Positions 1-9,318 are shown, counted from the stretch's first letter. The stretch is DNA of 64,000 nucleotides from Saccharopolyspora ipomoeae (GCF_029952525.1 NZ_JASAOF010000003.1:124001-188000), one strand, 5' to 3'. Notes: generated by a model from the sequence alone, not told the origin. Numbers and translations: made by a program.

Positions 1-182
1 TGCGCAATACCCCTCAACCGCAGGCGGATCAACCGTCAGCGGCGGAGAGGTTATCGCAGAAAACTTCTGAATCGAGCCCTCTGAGAATTCCGTTCAGAGC
101 AATTGTCAGGTCGCAAACGGAGCAGTGGAAACAATGCGAAACAAATGGTGATGAACAAACGTGAAAAGTGCGGAGAAGAATC
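1..182. other. Gene-free left edge, relatively AT-rich
   Basis: No convincing gene lies here. The stretch is clearly less GC-rich than its surroundings, with several A-runs between about 110 and 175, and precedes the leftward end of ftsK. It may hold the promoter of a gene beyond the left edge, but no clear -35/-10 pair could be chosen. A 62-codon leftward frame overlaps the region and looks like chance. Confidence 0.4.
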
Positions 183-208
183 GGGCCCGCGGTGCGCACC
201 GCGGGCCC
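183..208 (-). terminator. Perfect 13-bp inverted repeat downstream of ftsK
   Basis: Two 13-base arms (GGGCCCGCGGTGC and its exact complement) abut with no spacer, five bases beyond the ftsK stop on the leftward side. A real hairpin would open a few central pairs as a loop. No T-run follows, as is usual in high-GC actinobacteria. Best read as the ftsK terminator. Confidence 0.6.
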
Positions 209-213
209 GGGGA

Positions 214-2733
214 TCACTCCTCCTCGTCGGGCGAGGGCCCGCCGCGGATCGCGTGGAGCGCGTTCTCCAGCTCGTCGGGCTTGACCAGCACGTCGCGCGC
301 CTTGGACCCCTCCGAGGGACCGACGACGCCGCGCGATTCGAGCAGGTCCATCAGGCGACCGGCCTTGGCGAACCCGACGCGCAGCTTGCGCTGCAGCATC
401 GAGGTCGACCCGAACTGGCTGGTCACGACGAGTTCCGCGGCCTGGAGCAGGACATCGAGATCGTCGCCGATGTCGGAGTCGATCTCCTTCTTGTCGCCCG
501 ACTTGCCCGCTGCGGTGACGCCGTCGGTGTAGTCCGGCTCGGCCTGGTCCTTGGTGTAGGCGACGATGCGGTGGATCTCGTCGTCGGCGACGAACGAGCC
601 CTGCACGCGCACCGGCCGCGAGGCGCCCATCGGCAGGTACAGCGCGTCACCCATGCCGATCAGCTTCTCGGCGCCCGGCTGGTCCAGGATGACCCGCGAG
701 TCGGTCAGCGACGAGGTCGCGAACGCCAGCCGCGACGGCACGTTGGTCTTGATCAGACCGGTGACGACGTCCACCGAGGGCCGCTGCGTGGCCAGCACCA
801 GGTGGATGCCCGCGGCGCGGGCCTTCTGGGTGATCCGCACGATCGCGTCCTCGACGTCGCGCGGGGCGGTCATCATCAGGTCGGCGAGCTCGTCGACGAT
901 CGCCAGGATGTACGGGTAGGGCTTGTACTCGCGCTCGCTGCCCAGCGGCGCGGTGATCTCCCCGGAGCGCACCTTGGCGTTGAAGTCGTCGATGTGCCGA
1001 ACCCGGTTGGCCTGCATGTCCTGATAGCGCTGCTCCATCTCCTCCACCAGCCAGGCCAGCGCGGCGGCGGCCTTCTTCGGCTGGGTGATGATGGGCGTGA
1101 TCAGGTGCGGGATGCCCTCGTAGGGCGTCAGCTCCACCATCTTCGGGTCGATCAGGATCATCCTGACCTCCTGCGGGGTGGCCCGCGCCAGCAGCGACAC
1201 CAGCATCGAGTTGACGAAGCTCGACTTACCGGAACCGGTCGAACCCGCGCACAGCAGGTGCGGCATCTTGGACAGGTTCGCGGTGACCATGTGGCCCTCG
1301 ATGTCCTTGCCCAGGCCCATGACCAGCGGATGCGAGTCCTTGGCCGCCTCCGAGGACCGCAGCACGTCACCGAGCCGCACCATCTCCCGGTCGCTGTTGG
1401 GCACCTCGATGCCCACCGCGGACTTGCCGGGGATCGGCGCCAGCAGCCGCACGTTGTCGGTCGCGGCGGCGTAGGCGATGTTCTTGGTCAGCGCGGTGAT
1501 CTTCTCGACCTTCACGCCCGGGCCCAGCTCGACCTCGTAGCGGGTGACGGTCGGGCCTCGGGTGAAGCCGGTGACCTGCGCGTCGATGTTGAACTGCTCC
1601 AGCACGGCCGTGATCGCCTCGATCATCGAGTCGTTGACCTTGCTGCGGCTCTTCGGCGGGTCGCCGTCGGTGAGCACGTCCAGCGGCGGCAGCTGGTAGT
1701 CGCCCTCGACGTCGCGGCTGATCAGCGGCGCGTCGCTCGTCTTCGCGGGTTTCTCGGGCTTCTCCGGCTTGGCGGCCGGGACCTCGGCGGCCTTCGGCTT
1801 GGCGGGCTTGGCCGGGGGTTCCCCGGGCACGTCGTCGAGGGAGAGCTGCTCGTCCTGCTCGGACATCGCCGCCTGGCGGCGCCGGGACGGGCGGCGCAGC
1901 TTGACGGTCGACGGGTCGCCCTCCAGCTCGGCCTTGCTGGGCGCGGGCTCGAAACCGTCCTCGTCGTCGTAGTCGTCGCCGCGCATCTTGGCGAGCACGT
2001 CGCGCACCGACGACCCGGTGAGCACGAGCAGTCCGAACAGCCCGGCGATGATCAGCACGGGGACGGCGACGTAGCCGGTCAGGCCGTAGGCCAGGGCGCC
2101 CCCGGCGACGAATCCGAGCGCGCCGCCCGCGGTGGGCCATGCTTCGGACTCCAGCGGGGCACCCGAGAGGACGTGGATGGTTCCCAGCGTGGCGAACACC
2201 AGCAGCACGGTCCCGATGACCACGCGCGGCCGGGCTTCGGGGCTGGTCTCGGTGCGCATCAGGATCACCGAGGTGATCAGCAGGACGATGGGCAGCACGA
2301 CCGCGCCGATGCCGATGACCGAGCGCAGCGCCCAGTCGAACCAGTGACCGACCGGCCCGCCGGCCTGCCACCAGACGCCTGCGGCCACGACGACGGCCAG
2401 CGCGAGGTAGATCAGCGCGATCCCGTCGCGGCGGTGCGCGGGGTCGAGCTCGTGCGTTCTGCCGACCGCGCGGACCACGCCGCCGAGTCCGCCACCCCGC
2501 TTCCGGGTGGCAGGGGTCTTCTTGCTGCTCTTGGCGGGGGTGCGCTTCGCGGGCGTCTTGCGGGGCGCGTGCGTCGACCCGGCGCGCGGCTTGCTCTGCC
2601 CGCCGCCCTTGGATCCGCTGCTGGTCTTGGTGGACGCGGTGCTCTTGCCACGCTTCGCGGCGGTGCCGCTACGCTGCGTCGCCGCCTTGCCGCGCGACGA
2701 GCCCCGCCCCCCGTTCGATGTCCGGCTCGCCAT
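214..2733 (-). CDS. ftsK: FtsK/SpoIIIE-type DNA translocase
   Basis: Membrane-anchored motor that pumps chromosomal DNA through the closing division septum and activates dimer resolution. The 839-residue protein starts with a Lys/Ser/Ala-rich basic stretch (about 1-85), then four membrane segments (about 105-240), an acidic and Pro/Lys-rich linker (about 250-345), the RecA-like motor with Walker A GSTGSGKS near residue 500 and a Walker B-like MILIDPK, and a C-terminal gamma winged helix that reads KOPS sites in known FtsK proteins (segment beginning [15 protein letters not shown]). The ATG at 2733 (MASRTSNGG) was chosen. An in-frame GTG 45 bases further upstream would add 15 residues, but the basic N-terminus typical of the family begins at 2733. 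Divergent from the acyltransferase gene 93 bp away. Confidence 0.93.
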   Translation of the reverse strand: MASRTSNGGRGSSRGKAATQRSGTAAKRGKSTASTKTSSGSKGGGQSKPRAGSTHAPRKTPAKRTPAKSSKKTPATRKRGGGLGGVVRAVGRTHELDPAHRRDGIALIYLALAVVVAAGVWWQAGGPVGHWFDWALRSVIGIGAVVLPIVLLITSVILMRTETSPEARPRVVIGTVLLVFATLGTIHVLSGAPLESEAWPTAGGALGFVAGGALAYGLTGYVAVPVLIIAGLFGLLVLTGSSVRDVLAKMRGDDYDDEDGFEPAPSKAELEGDPSTVKLRRPSRRRQAAMSEQDEQLSLDDVPGEPPAKPAKPKAAEVPAAKPEKPEKPAKTSDAPLISRDVEGDYQLPPLDVLTDGDPPKSRSKVNDSMIEAITAVLEQFNIDAQVTGFTRGPTVTRYEVELGPGVKVEKITALTKNIAYAAATDNVRLLAPIPGKSAVGIEVPNSDREMVRLGDVLRSSEAAKDSHPLVMGLGKDIEGHMVTANLSKMPHLLCAGSTGSGKSSFVNSMLVSLLARATPQEVRMILIDPKMVELTPYEGIPHLITPIITQPKKAAAALAWLVEEMEQRYQDMQANRVRHIDDFNAKVRSGEITAPLGSEREYKPYPYILAIVDELADLMMTAPRDVEDAIVRITQKARAAGIHLVLATQRPSVDVVTGLIKTNVPSRLAFATSSLTDSRVILDQPGAEKLIGMGDALYLPMGASRPVRVQGSFVADDEIHRIVAYTKDQAEPDYTDGVTAAGKSGDKKEIDSDIGDDLDVLLQAAELVVTSQFGSTSMLQRKLRVGFAKAGRLMDLLESRGVVGPSEGSKARDVLVKPDELENALHAIRGGPSPDEEE

Positions 2734-2826
2734 GCCCCACACGGTATCGGCACCCGCCTCTCCCGTCACAACAACCACGGGGGTTTGCGCCCGCTGAACG
2801 CACGAGTCGTGAGACTCTTACCCATC

Positions 2827-3663
2827 ATGGTTGCCCTGCCCAGCGGTCCGGAGCCGACACACCGGAGCGATCGCGAGACGCTGTTCCGCGCCACCCCGAG
2901 GCTGTGGCGCGCGCTGATGCGCGTGGACCGCGCGGTGATCGCGCTGACCGGACGACTCGTCGTCACCGGCGACGTGCCGGATGACCTGCGGGGACAGCCG
3001 GTGCTGATGGCGGCCAACCACATCGGCAACCTGGACCCGCTGGTGCTCATCGCCGCGTGCCGGCATCGGCGGATCGCGCCGCGCTTCGTCGCGACGGGCG
3101 GCCTGTTCGACGCGCCGGTGCTCGGTTCGATCATGCGCGCGGGACGGCACGTGCGCGCCGATCGCGGCAAGGCGACGGCGGCCGAGGCGCTGGACAAGGT
3201 CGTCGCTGCGCTCGCCGACGACGCGAACCCGGTTCTGGTCTACCCGGAGGGGCGGATCACGCTGGAGCCGAACATGTGGCCGGAGCACGGCAAGACCGGC
3301 GTGGCGCGGATGGCGCTCGCGGCGGGCACGAAGGTCATCCCGGTCAGCCAGTGGGGTGCGCACGAGGCCATGTGCTACGGCATGGTGCGCGTGGAGAGCG
3401 CCCGCGACCTGTGGATCCTGTTCTCCTCGTGGCTGCGGGCGATCGCGCGCAGGCCGACGATGCGGGTGCACTTCGGCGCCCCGGTGGACCTCTCCGACCT
3501 GTCGGCCGACCGCGTCGGCGACGCCGCGCGCGCCCGCGACCGCATCATGCGCGCGATCACCGAAGGCCTGGTCCGGCTGCGCGTCGACGAGCCCGACGCC
3601 CCGCTGCACCAGGACCGCACCCGCCCGGTCAGCGACAAGCGCTCGCCCTGGTTGGCCCGGTAA
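2827..3663 (+). CDS. 1-acyl-glycerol-3-phosphate acyltransferase family protein (PlsC-like)
   Basis: Member of the PlsC/AGPAT superfamily, which transfers an acyl group to lysophosphatidate or a related lysolipid at the inner membrane face. The 278-residue protein shows the catalytic NHxxxxD block (NHIGNLD, His65 and Asp70) and the substrate-binding block YPEGRIT (139-145), at the spacing usual for the family. A hydrophobic segment lies near residue 34-45. The ATG at 2827 was chosen because it gives a normal-length family N-terminus; the frame stays open far upstream only because it runs antisense through ftsK. The exact acyl acceptor cannot be told from sequence. Followed by a 125-bp gap before the secreted peptidase gene, so probably its own transcript. 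Confidence 0.85.
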   Translation: MVALPSGPEPTHRSDRETLFRATPRLWRALMRVDRAVIALTGRLVVTGDVPDDLRGQPVLMAANHIGNLDPLVLIAACRHRRIAPRFVATGGLFDAPVLGSIMRAGRHVRADRGKATAAEALDKVVAALADDANPVLVYPEGRITLEPNMWPEHGKTGVARMALAAGTKVIPVSQWGAHEAMCYGMVRVESARDLWILFSSWLRAIARRPTMRVHFGAPVDLSDLSADRVGDAARARDRIMRAITEGLVRLRVDEPDAPLHQDRTRPVSDKRSPWLAR

Positions 3664-3788
3664 CCGAACCGAAACGCGGTCGGCGCGACCATTTCTCGCC
3701 AACGCCGCGCCACGTTCTCGTCCGACCTCGTTAACTGTCCACACTGCATCGCCATCACCGGCGACAACCCGGACAGACGAGGACGATC

Positions 3789-5363
3789 GTGAGAAAAGCC
3801 GCCACCACCGCGCTGGCGCTCGGGCTGCTGATCGGCTTATCGCCGTCGGTCGGCTCGGCGTCGGCCGCACCAGCGCCCGAATTCACCCCTGCCCCGATCC
3901 AGTGGGGCCCGTGCGACAGCGAGACCCTGCAGAAGGCCGGTGCCGAGTGCGGCACGGTCTCGGTCCCGATGGACTACGCGGACCCGGCGGGCGAGCAGAT
4001 CAAGCTCGCCGTCTCGCGCGTCAAGGCGACCGTTCCCGCCGACCAGTACCAGGGCGTCATGCTGGTCAACCCGGGTGGACCCGGCGGTTCCGGGCTGAAC
4101 CTGAGCGTGCTCGGATCGGCGGTGCCGAAAAACGCCGGTGCCGCCTACGACTGGATCGGCTTCGACCCGCGCGGTGTGGGCAGCAGCGAACCGGCGTTGT
4201 CCTGCGACCCGAACTACTTCGGCTACAACAGGCCGCACTACGTGCCCGACGCCGAGCTGGAGAAGACCTGGCTGGACCGCGCCGAGGGCTACGCGAAGGC
4301 CTGCGGCAACGCGGGCAAGCTGCTCGACCACCTCAAGACCACCGACTCGGTCGAGGACATGGAGAGCATCCGCAAGGCCCTGGGTCAGGAGCAGATCAAC
4401 TACTACGGCTTCTCCTACGGCACCTACCTCGGGCAGGTCTACGGCACCCTGCACCCGGAGCGGATGCGGCGGCTGGTGATGGACGGCGTGGTCAACGTCA
4501 ACGACGTCTGGTACCAGGCGAACCTGAACCAGGACGTGGCCTTCGACCGCAACATCAAGATCTTCTTCGACTGGGTCGCCCGCAACGACGCGACCTACCA
4601 CCTGGGCACCACCGCGGACGCCGTGGAGAAGCAGTACTACGACCAGCTCGCGAAGCTCGACGCGCAGCCGGCCGGTGACGTGATCGGCTCGGCGGAGTGG
4701 ACGGACCTGTTCCTGCAGGCCGGGTACTCGACGTCGGTGTGGCCGGAGCGCGCGCAGGCGTTCTCCGCGTGGGTCAACAACGGCGACTGGGCCCCGGCCA
4801 AGGCGCTCTACGACGACACCAACGCCCCCGGCGACGACAACGGCTACGCGGTCTACACCGGCGTGCAGTGCACGGACGTGCAGTGGCCGACGGACTGGGA
4901 GCAGTGGCGCACCGACAACTGGGCCACCCACGAGAAGGCACCCTTCGAGACCTGGGGCAACGCCTGGTACAACGCCCCGTGCCTGACCTGGCCCGCGAAG
5001 GCGGGCAAGCCCGTCGAGGTCGACGGCAGCAAGGTCGAGGGAGCCCTGCTCATCAGCGAGGAGCTCGACGCGGCCACCCCGTTCCCGGGCGCCCTGGAAG
5101 CCCGCAAGCGCTTCCCGAACGCGAGCCTCATCAGCCTTCCCGGCGGCACCACCCACTCCGGCTCGCTGAGCGGAAACGCCTGCGAGGACGACAAGATCGC
5201 CGACTACCTGCTCACCGGCGCGCTCCCGCCCCGCCAGGACGGCGACGGCCCCGACACCACCTGCGAACCGCTCCCGCAGCCGACCCCGGACCAGGTCGGC
5301 ACCCAGGCCACCCGCGGCCAACCGGCGGTCCTGCAGGAAGCCCTCCAGTCCAACCACCGCTGA
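3789..5363 (+). CDS. Secreted alpha/beta-hydrolase, tripeptidyl aminopeptidase-like (S33 family)
   Basis: Exported serine hydrolase of the actinobacterial S33/TAP type, which trims short peptides from the N-terminus of secreted proteins or takes up peptide nutrients outside the cell. The 524-residue precursor has a signal peptide (positively charged start MRKAA, hydrophobic core to about 20, likely cut after SASAA near residue 27). The oxyanion block NPGGPGGSG is at 94-102 and the nucleophile elbow GFSYG at 207-211 with Ser209. The C-terminal TAP-like domain contains ATPFPGALEARKRF and a HSGS block that likely carries the catalytic His. The GTG at 3789 follows GACGAGGACG, a usable ribosome site. 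A strong terminator follows directly, so monocistronic. Precise substrate unknown. Confidence 0.88.
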   Translation: MRKAATTALALGLLIGLSPSVGSASAAPAPEFTPAPIQWGPCDSETLQKAGAECGTVSVPMDYADPAGEQIKLAVSRVKATVPADQYQGVMLVNPGGPGGSGLNLSVLGSAVPKNAGAAYDWIGFDPRGVGSSEPALSCDPNYFGYNRPHYVPDAELEKTWLDRAEGYAKACGNAGKLLDHLKTTDSVEDMESIRKALGQEQINYYGFSYGTYLGQVYGTLHPERMRRLVMDGVVNVNDVWYQANLNQDVAFDRNIKIFFDWVARNDATYHLGTTADAVEKQYYDQLAKLDAQPAGDVIGSAEWTDLFLQAGYSTSVWPERAQAFSAWVNNGDWAPAKALYDDTNAPGDDNGYAVYTGVQCTDVQWPTDWEQWRTDNWATHEKAPFETWGNAWYNAPCLTWPAKAGKPVEVDGSKVEGALLISEELDAATPFPGALEARKRFPNASLISLPGGTTHSGSLSGNACEDDKIADYLLTGALPPRQDGDGPDTTCEPLPQPTPDQVGTQATRGQPAVLQEALQSNHR

Positions 5364-5372
5364 CCCGCTGAC

Positions 5373-5412
5373 GAGAACGGGCCGGACTCCCCTGGGAGCC
5401 CGGCCCGTTCTC
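5373..5412 (+). terminator. Hairpin terminator after the S33 peptidase gene
   Basis: Perfect 13-bp arms (GAGAACGGGCCGG at 5373-5385 and its complement at 5400-5412) around a 14-base loop, starting ten bases after the stop codon. Confidence 0.8.
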
Positions 5413-5725
5413 ACTGCGCAACGCGCCCGGCGCTACAGAATCCCCGGTGACCTGCACGAAGACCTTGTCTCACTGCTCCACATCCAGTAGGAGACCGGGT
5501 CGCCCGCCACAGCCGCACTCCAGCACTGCTCAAGCACCGTGCTCCCTGAGCCGGCCACGTACCTGGGCGTTGCTACATACAGGTGATGGTTCGGGTGAAA
5601 GCGGTCGCTCAGTAGGGTGATCGCATTCATAATGTGCGCCGGTTCAAAACGCTGTGATCACCACCGGTGATCACCGAGGATGGACCGGAAGCCAGACGTC
5701 AGCCTGAAGTAGGGGGAACACCGCC
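5413..5725. promoter_or_regulatory. 313-bp gap upstream of the type VII module, with a 9+9 bp dyad
   Basis: No supported gene: a 65-codon leftward frame here has Cys/Ser/Trp-rich composition unlike its neighbours. The right half should hold the promoter of the following operon. A perfect dyad lies at 5654-5674 (GTGATCACC, spacer ACC, GGTGATCAC), about 50 bp before the GTG start at 5726; it has the form of an operator. GGGGGA at about 5712-5717 is the ribosome site of the next gene. Confidence 0.45.
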
Positions 5726-6046
5726 GTGGCCGGGTTCGTAGTCGATCCTGCGGGACTGCAGAGCGCGATCAAACGCTTGGAGAAGATCCGGGATGACGCG
5801 CTCGCGATGGTCGACAGCGCGGCACGTGTCGAGCCTGGTGAGCTGACGGCCAAGGACAGCTACACGAACAAGGCGCGCCTGGCGATCACCGAACGCGCGG
5901 CTGGTGAAACGGGTTCGCTGCGGATGACTGCGCACGACCTCACCAAGAAGCTGCAGGAGAAGATCGACGCCTACAACGCGGTCCTCGCCGAATACCGGGC
6001 GGCCGACGAGCACGGGAGTGACGTCCAGCGCCATGTCGCGAGCTAA
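5726..6046 (+). CDS. Small WXG100/ESAT-6-like type VII secretion candidate
   Basis: A 106-residue, largely helical protein without signal peptide. It has the size of WXG100 proteins and the order of EspA/PE-type partners: two helical stretches (about 8-35 and 63-92) around a central turn. A YxxxD motif, the general type VII export signal, ends the second helix (Tyr90 to Asp94). The W-x-G turn itself is absent. It heads a four-gene set with a lipoprotein, a PPE-like protein and an EspG-like chaperone, which is the main support for a secretion role. The GTG at 5726 follows GGGGGA at good spacing. Its stop overlaps the upstream part of the next reading frame. Assignment is by size, motif and context, not by clear family membership. 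Confidence 0.6.
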   Translation: MAGFVVDPAGLQSAIKRLEKIRDDALAMVDSAARVEPGELTAKDSYTNKARLAITERAAGETGSLRMTAHDLTKKLQEKIDAYNAVLAEYRAADEHGSDVQRHVAS

Positions 6047-6083
6047 TGTGCCGGACGTGATCCGAACCGTGACGAGGAGTGAA

Positions 6084-6650
6084 GTGGTCAAGCGCAGCGC
6101 GATCCTCTGTGCAGGTGCGGCTTTCGCCGGTGTCCTCACCGCCTGCGGTGGTGGCGGGACCGACGGCGCCCCGGCACCGGAGCCGCAGCAGCCGAGCGGG
6201 GTCACGATCGACGCCCCGAAGGACGCGATGGCGAAGGACCGATGCGGTCTGCTGCCTGCTGACGCCGCGGCCGGTCTGGGTCTCGCCGCGCAGGGCGAGG
6301 AGCAGTCGGATCCGCTGGACCCGGAGGCTCCCTCGCCGTGCGTGTGGAACTCCGCGGACGGCAAGAACCGCCTCTCGCTGACCCCGCTCGAAGGCCGCTC
6401 CATCCAGGCGTACTACGACAACAAGGCGAAGTACGCCGACTACCAGGAGCTCTCCATCGCGGGACACCCCGCCGCGCGAGCGAACCAGGGAGATCCCAAG
6501 CAGGACGGAACCTGCGACATCTTCCTCGCCACGAAGAACGACCAGATCCTGTCCGCGCAGGCCCACGTGATGGATACCAACCAAGACGCCTGCGGCATCG
6601 CGCAGAAGGCGCTCGAAGCCGCAGTTCCAACCCTGCCTGCTGCGCAGTAG
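6084..6650 (+). CDS. DUF3558-type lipoprotein
   Basis: Predicted lipoprotein of 188 residues. The start VVKRSAILCAG leads into a hydrophobic segment and a lipobox LTAC with the modified Cys near residue 19, then a Gly/Pro-rich tether. The rest matches the general pattern of DUF3558 proteins, which occur next to type VII and other envelope genes in Pseudonocardiales: a conserved CGLLPADAAAGLGL segment, a PCVWN segment and a closing C-G-x-A-x-x-A-L helix, with four Cys likely forming two disulfides. The GTG at 6084 follows GAGGAG at five bases; an ATG at 6018 in frame would overlap the preceding gene and bury the signal peptide. Function unknown; likely an outer-face partner of the neighbouring exported proteins. 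Confidence 0.78.
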   Translation: MVKRSAILCAGAAFAGVLTACGGGGTDGAPAPEPQQPSGVTIDAPKDAMAKDRCGLLPADAAAGLGLAAQGEEQSDPLDPEAPSPCVWNSADGKNRLSLTPLEGRSIQAYYDNKAKYADYQELSIAGHPAARANQGDPKQDGTCDIFLATKNDQILSAQAHVMDTNQDACGIAQKALEAAVPTLPAAQ

Positions 6651-6668
6651 TCACTGGGGGACAACACG

Positions 6669-7871
6669 ATGCTCGACATGTGCTACGCGAGTAGCGCCAA
6701 GGAGTACCGCAAGCAGATGGGCGGCTCCCCGGACGCCGCCAGCCTGCCCGCGCCGACCGATGAAGGCGTCAAGCGCTGGGAGAACGCCGCGAAGGCGTTC
6801 GACCAGATGGTGGACGACATCGCCTCGGCGCTGCGGGACGCGGAGGCCGCCCACACCGGTGCCGCCGCCGACGCGGCCAAGTCGTCCATCGCCGAGATTC
6901 AGCCTCTTGCGAGGGCTGCTGCTGAGACTTCGCGTGGTGTGAAGGCGGCGTTGGAGGAGCAGAACTCCTACCAGCGGGAGGCTTTTCAGGCTCTTCCGAT
7001 GAAGGACGACCCGTTGCCCAGCGGGCAGGGGGCTTTGCTCGATCCGCCGGAGAAGGGGTGGGTCGAGGACTGGGGGCTCGACTCGAACCCGGTGACCGGG
7101 TGGATGTCGGACTACGAAGAGCGCCAGCAGGCCTACGTGGACACCAACCAGCAGGCCAACCAGGTCATGGAGCGCTACAGCCAGCAGACCGAGGGCGTGA
7201 TCGCGCGGCTGCCCGAGTTCCAGCCCGCCGACCAGCCGCCGCCGGCCGCTCCGCCCGCTGCGTCGTACCCGACGGCGAGCACGTATTCCGCTGGTGACGG
7301 CGGTTCTTCGCACTCGGGTGGCGGCTACTCCGCGCCCGCGAGCACGTCGTCCGCGTGGGCTTCGGCCCCGGCCGCCGCGCCCGCGCACGCTCCGTCGGCT
7401 CCGCCCGCCGCGTCGAACCCGTCGTGGGCGACTCCGTCCGGTCCCGGGCTTCCGCCCGGCGTCGTGCGCGGTCCCGACGGGACGCTGTTCCGGCAGAACC
7501 CGCAGACCGGGGCGTGGGAGCGGCAGAACCCCTACAACGGTCGCTGGGCTCCCTCCCCCAACGGCGGCCCGCGTGGCGGTCGCAGCGGCGAAGGCGCAAG
7601 TGCGCCGGTGGGTCGCGGTGCCGGTGGCCGGGCCGGGATGGGCGGTCTCGGTGGCTCCAGCGCCGGGAGCGGTGCCGGTGGTGCCGCCGGTGGTCGCCCC
7701 GGTCAGAACGGGGCTCCCGGTGGTGCCGGGGCCGGTCGCGGCAAGCAGGGCGAGGACGACGAGCAGGAGCACCAGCGCCCGGGCTGGTTGGTGGAGCAGG
7801 ACGACGTGTTCACCAACGACATGCAGCGCACCGCTCCCGCCGTCTTCGGTGACGCCGACGCGGGCCGGTGA
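6669..7871 (+). CDS. PPE-like type VII substrate with Pro/Gly-rich tail
   Basis: A 400-residue protein without signal peptide. The first about 180 residues are helical and resemble the PPE/WXG fold (WENAAKAFDQM at 37-47, long alanine-rich helices to about 95, a second helical pair around 135-178). From about 185 to 350 it is Pro/Ala/Ser- then Gly-rich and low-complexity, with one conserved-looking island LPPGVVRGPDGTLFRQNP. The acidic C-terminal 40 residues end in ADAGR. GGGGGAC lies before the ATG at 6669. It stands directly before an EspG-like gene, and EspG chaperones bind PPE proteins in mycobacteria, so it is probably the client. Not a true mycobacterial PPE: no Pro-Pro-Glu at the N-terminus. 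Confidence 0.62.
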   Translation: MLDMCYASSAKEYRKQMGGSPDAASLPAPTDEGVKRWENAAKAFDQMVDDIASALRDAEAAHTGAAADAAKSSIAEIQPLARAAAETSRGVKAALEEQNSYQREAFQALPMKDDPLPSGQGALLDPPEKGWVEDWGLDSNPVTGWMSDYEERQQAYVDTNQQANQVMERYSQQTEGVIARLPEFQPADQPPPAAPPAASYPTASTYSAGDGGSSHSGGGYSAPASTSSAWASAPAAAPAHAPSAPPAASNPSWATPSGPGLPPGVVRGPDGTLFRQNPQTGAWERQNPYNGRWAPSPNGGPRGGRSGEGASAPVGRGAGGRAGMGGLGGSSAGSGAGGAAGGRPGQNGAPGGAGAGRGKQGEDDEQEHQRPGWLVEQDDVFTNDMQRTAPAVFGDADAGR

Positions 7872-7874
7872 TTC

Positions 7875-8699
7875 GTGGCCAGGCGTGAACTGAGCCTGCC
7901 TCCCGCCGCGGCGAACTACCTCTGCACCCGATTCGACCTGCAACTCCACCCGCTGCTGCGGGTGGGCTGGCTGCCGCTGGACGCCACCGAGTCCGACCGC
8001 CGCGAGGCGGCCGAGCTCGGTCGGCGCCAGCTCGTCCAGCAGAGCCTGTTCGACGGCGACGAGCTGCACCCGTTCGTCGAGGACGCCGTGCGCCTGCTCG
8101 CCCGGCCGCCGCTGGCGGTCGGCGTCGCGGTCCACGCGCGCGAAGGCGAGAACTTCAACGCGGTGCTCGTCGAATACGGCCGCAGCACGGTCCAGGCCTA
8201 CCAGGCCGACGGTGAAACACCCGACGACCTGCGGGAAATCCGCATCAAGCGGCACGAGCACGGCGGTCCGGCGGGCAACGCCGTCAACCTGCTCGGCAAG
8301 ATCACCGCCGCCGACGACGTCTCGGTGTCGCTGCCCTACGCGCACCTGGAGCAGGTGATCAAGCGGATGGGCGACTCGGCCCGGACCATGTCCGCGGCCC
8401 TGGGCTATGCGGGAGTGCGCGGGGCGCAGGGGAAAACGCTGATGCGGGCGTTCACCGCCAAGCGCAGCCTGGAAGGTCTCATCACCGCGCGGGCCTACGA
8501 CCAGCAGGTCCGGCGCACCCGGTCGCTGCCGTTCAACGTGCAGTTCTTCGCCACCGAAGCCGGCTGCTACCTGGCGCAGCGCAAACCCGGCCGGGACGGC
8601 CAGGACTGGTACACGCTGGCACCGGCCGACTCCCGCAAGCTCATCGGCACCATCAACGAGATGATCCGGCTGCTCACCCACCCGGCCGCCCGCGTCTGA
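7875..8699 (+). CDS. EspG family type VII secretion chaperone
   Basis: A 274-residue cytosolic protein matching the EspG family, which holds PE-PPE pairs soluble and guides them to the ESX channel in mycobacteria. Recognisable are the N-terminal segment on client loop binding (LHPLLRVGWLP), the central beta-rich half with FNAVLVEYGRS, and the C-terminal basic helices followed by FNVQFFATEAGCYL. The GTG start at 7875 is four bases after the PPE-like stop, so the pair is translationally coupled. No EccB/C/D/E or mycosin gene is in the window, so the secretion machine must be elsewhere. Confidence 0.75.
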   Translation: MARRELSLPPAAANYLCTRFDLQLHPLLRVGWLPLDATESDRREAAELGRRQLVQQSLFDGDELHPFVEDAVRLLARPPLAVGVAVHAREGENFNAVLVEYGRSTVQAYQADGETPDDLREIRIKRHEHGGPAGNAVNLLGKITAADDVSVSLPYAHLEQVIKRMGDSARTMSAALGYAGVRGAQGKTLMRAFTAKRSLEGLITARAYDQQVRRTRSLPFNVQFFATEAGCYLAQRKPGRDGQDWYTLAPADSRKLIGTINEMIRLLTHPAARV

Positions 8700-8705
8700 A
8701 CGCGG

Positions 8706-8740
8706 AGGAGGGCCGGCCCCACCCCGGGGCCGGCCCTCCT
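8706..8740 (+). terminator. Strong terminator closing the type VII module
   Basis: Perfect 15-bp arms (AGGAGGGCCGGCCCC and complement) with a five-base loop, seven bases after the EspG-like stop. Since the next gene converges from the right, it may stop both transcripts. Confidence 0.82.
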
Positions 8741-8750
8741 GCCGAGCAGA

Positions 8751-8990
8751 TCAGCCTTCCGTGATCGGCGCGTTCACGCAGCTGCTGTTCTGCGGGGACG
8801 CGATGGGCGCCGTGATCCCCAGCACCGCGGCGTTGTTGCCGCACAGCTGAACCGGCAGCACGCTCGCGTTGTTGTCGTTCAGCAGGTTGACCCCATCGTT
8901 GTCCGCGCTGTCAGCGAACGCCGGGCCGCCGATGGCCATGAGTGCCGTCGCCGCAGCGGCAGCGCCGAAAAGTCGAGCGGAAGTACGCAC
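8751..8990 (-). CDS. Small secreted protein with two cysteines
   Basis: A 79-residue precursor with a clear signal peptide (MRTSARLFG, hydrophobic Ala-rich core, cut after AFA near residue 26). The roughly 53-residue mature part contains NDNNASVLPVQLCGNN and ends in SSCVNAP, with two Cys that could form one disulfide. The LPVQLCGNN pattern recurs in small exported proteins of actinomycetes that I recall as hypothetical; it resembles chaplins and rodlins in size and hydrophobicity but lacks their motifs. The GTG at 8990 gives the signal peptide. Product likely coats or leaves the cell; function unknown. Confidence 0.7.
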   Translation of the reverse strand: MRTSARLFGAAAAATALMAIGGPAFADSADNDGVNLLNDNNASVLPVQLCGNNAAVLGITAPIASPQNSSCVNAPITEG

Positions 8991-9268
8991 CTTCAGACCC
9001 CAATCTTGCGAGTGGTTTTTCCAGCGGAACGAAGTAGCTCGAACCGGCGAGATTCACCGTGGCAGCGGATCTGTCCGACAGCGCGGTGGGTCATTCCAAA
9101 GTGGCATGCCGTCCACCCGTGAGGTGTTCGAAACCACCCAGGGTGCACGGGAGAAACGGACATTCCCCGAGAACGACTGGCACGTCCGGGTAACGAGTGA
9201 TCGGAAACGGGTACGGAAGCGGATCTTCGATCCCTCGCAGGCGGCTACCCGCGGTGATGCGAGAACGC
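8991..9268. other. Gap before the small secreted gene, no gene seen
   Basis: Between the start of the small secreted protein and the rnj terminator. It must contain the leftward promoter of the former. Composition is a little lower in GC than coding sequence. No repeat or RNA gene was found. Confidence 0.4.
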
Positions 9269-9308
9269 GAACGGGGTGGCTCGGAAGGATTTCCGAGCCA
9301 CCCCGTTC
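9269..9308 (-). terminator. rnj terminator
   Basis: Perfect 18-bp arms (GAACGGGGTGGCTCGGAA and complement) around a four-base loop GGAT, ending ten bases short of the rnj stop on its downstream side. Confidence 0.88.
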
Positions 9309-9318
9309 CAGCGAGAGA

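Noticed and set aside
103..2826. Very long rightward open frame leading into the acyltransferase gene
   Set aside because: It is antisense to ftsK, Arg/His/Gly-rich as usual for GC-rich antisense frames, and the family start is at 2827.
5433..5630. 65-codon leftward frame in the gap before the type VII module
   Set aside because: No ribosome site, odd composition and no recognisable family.
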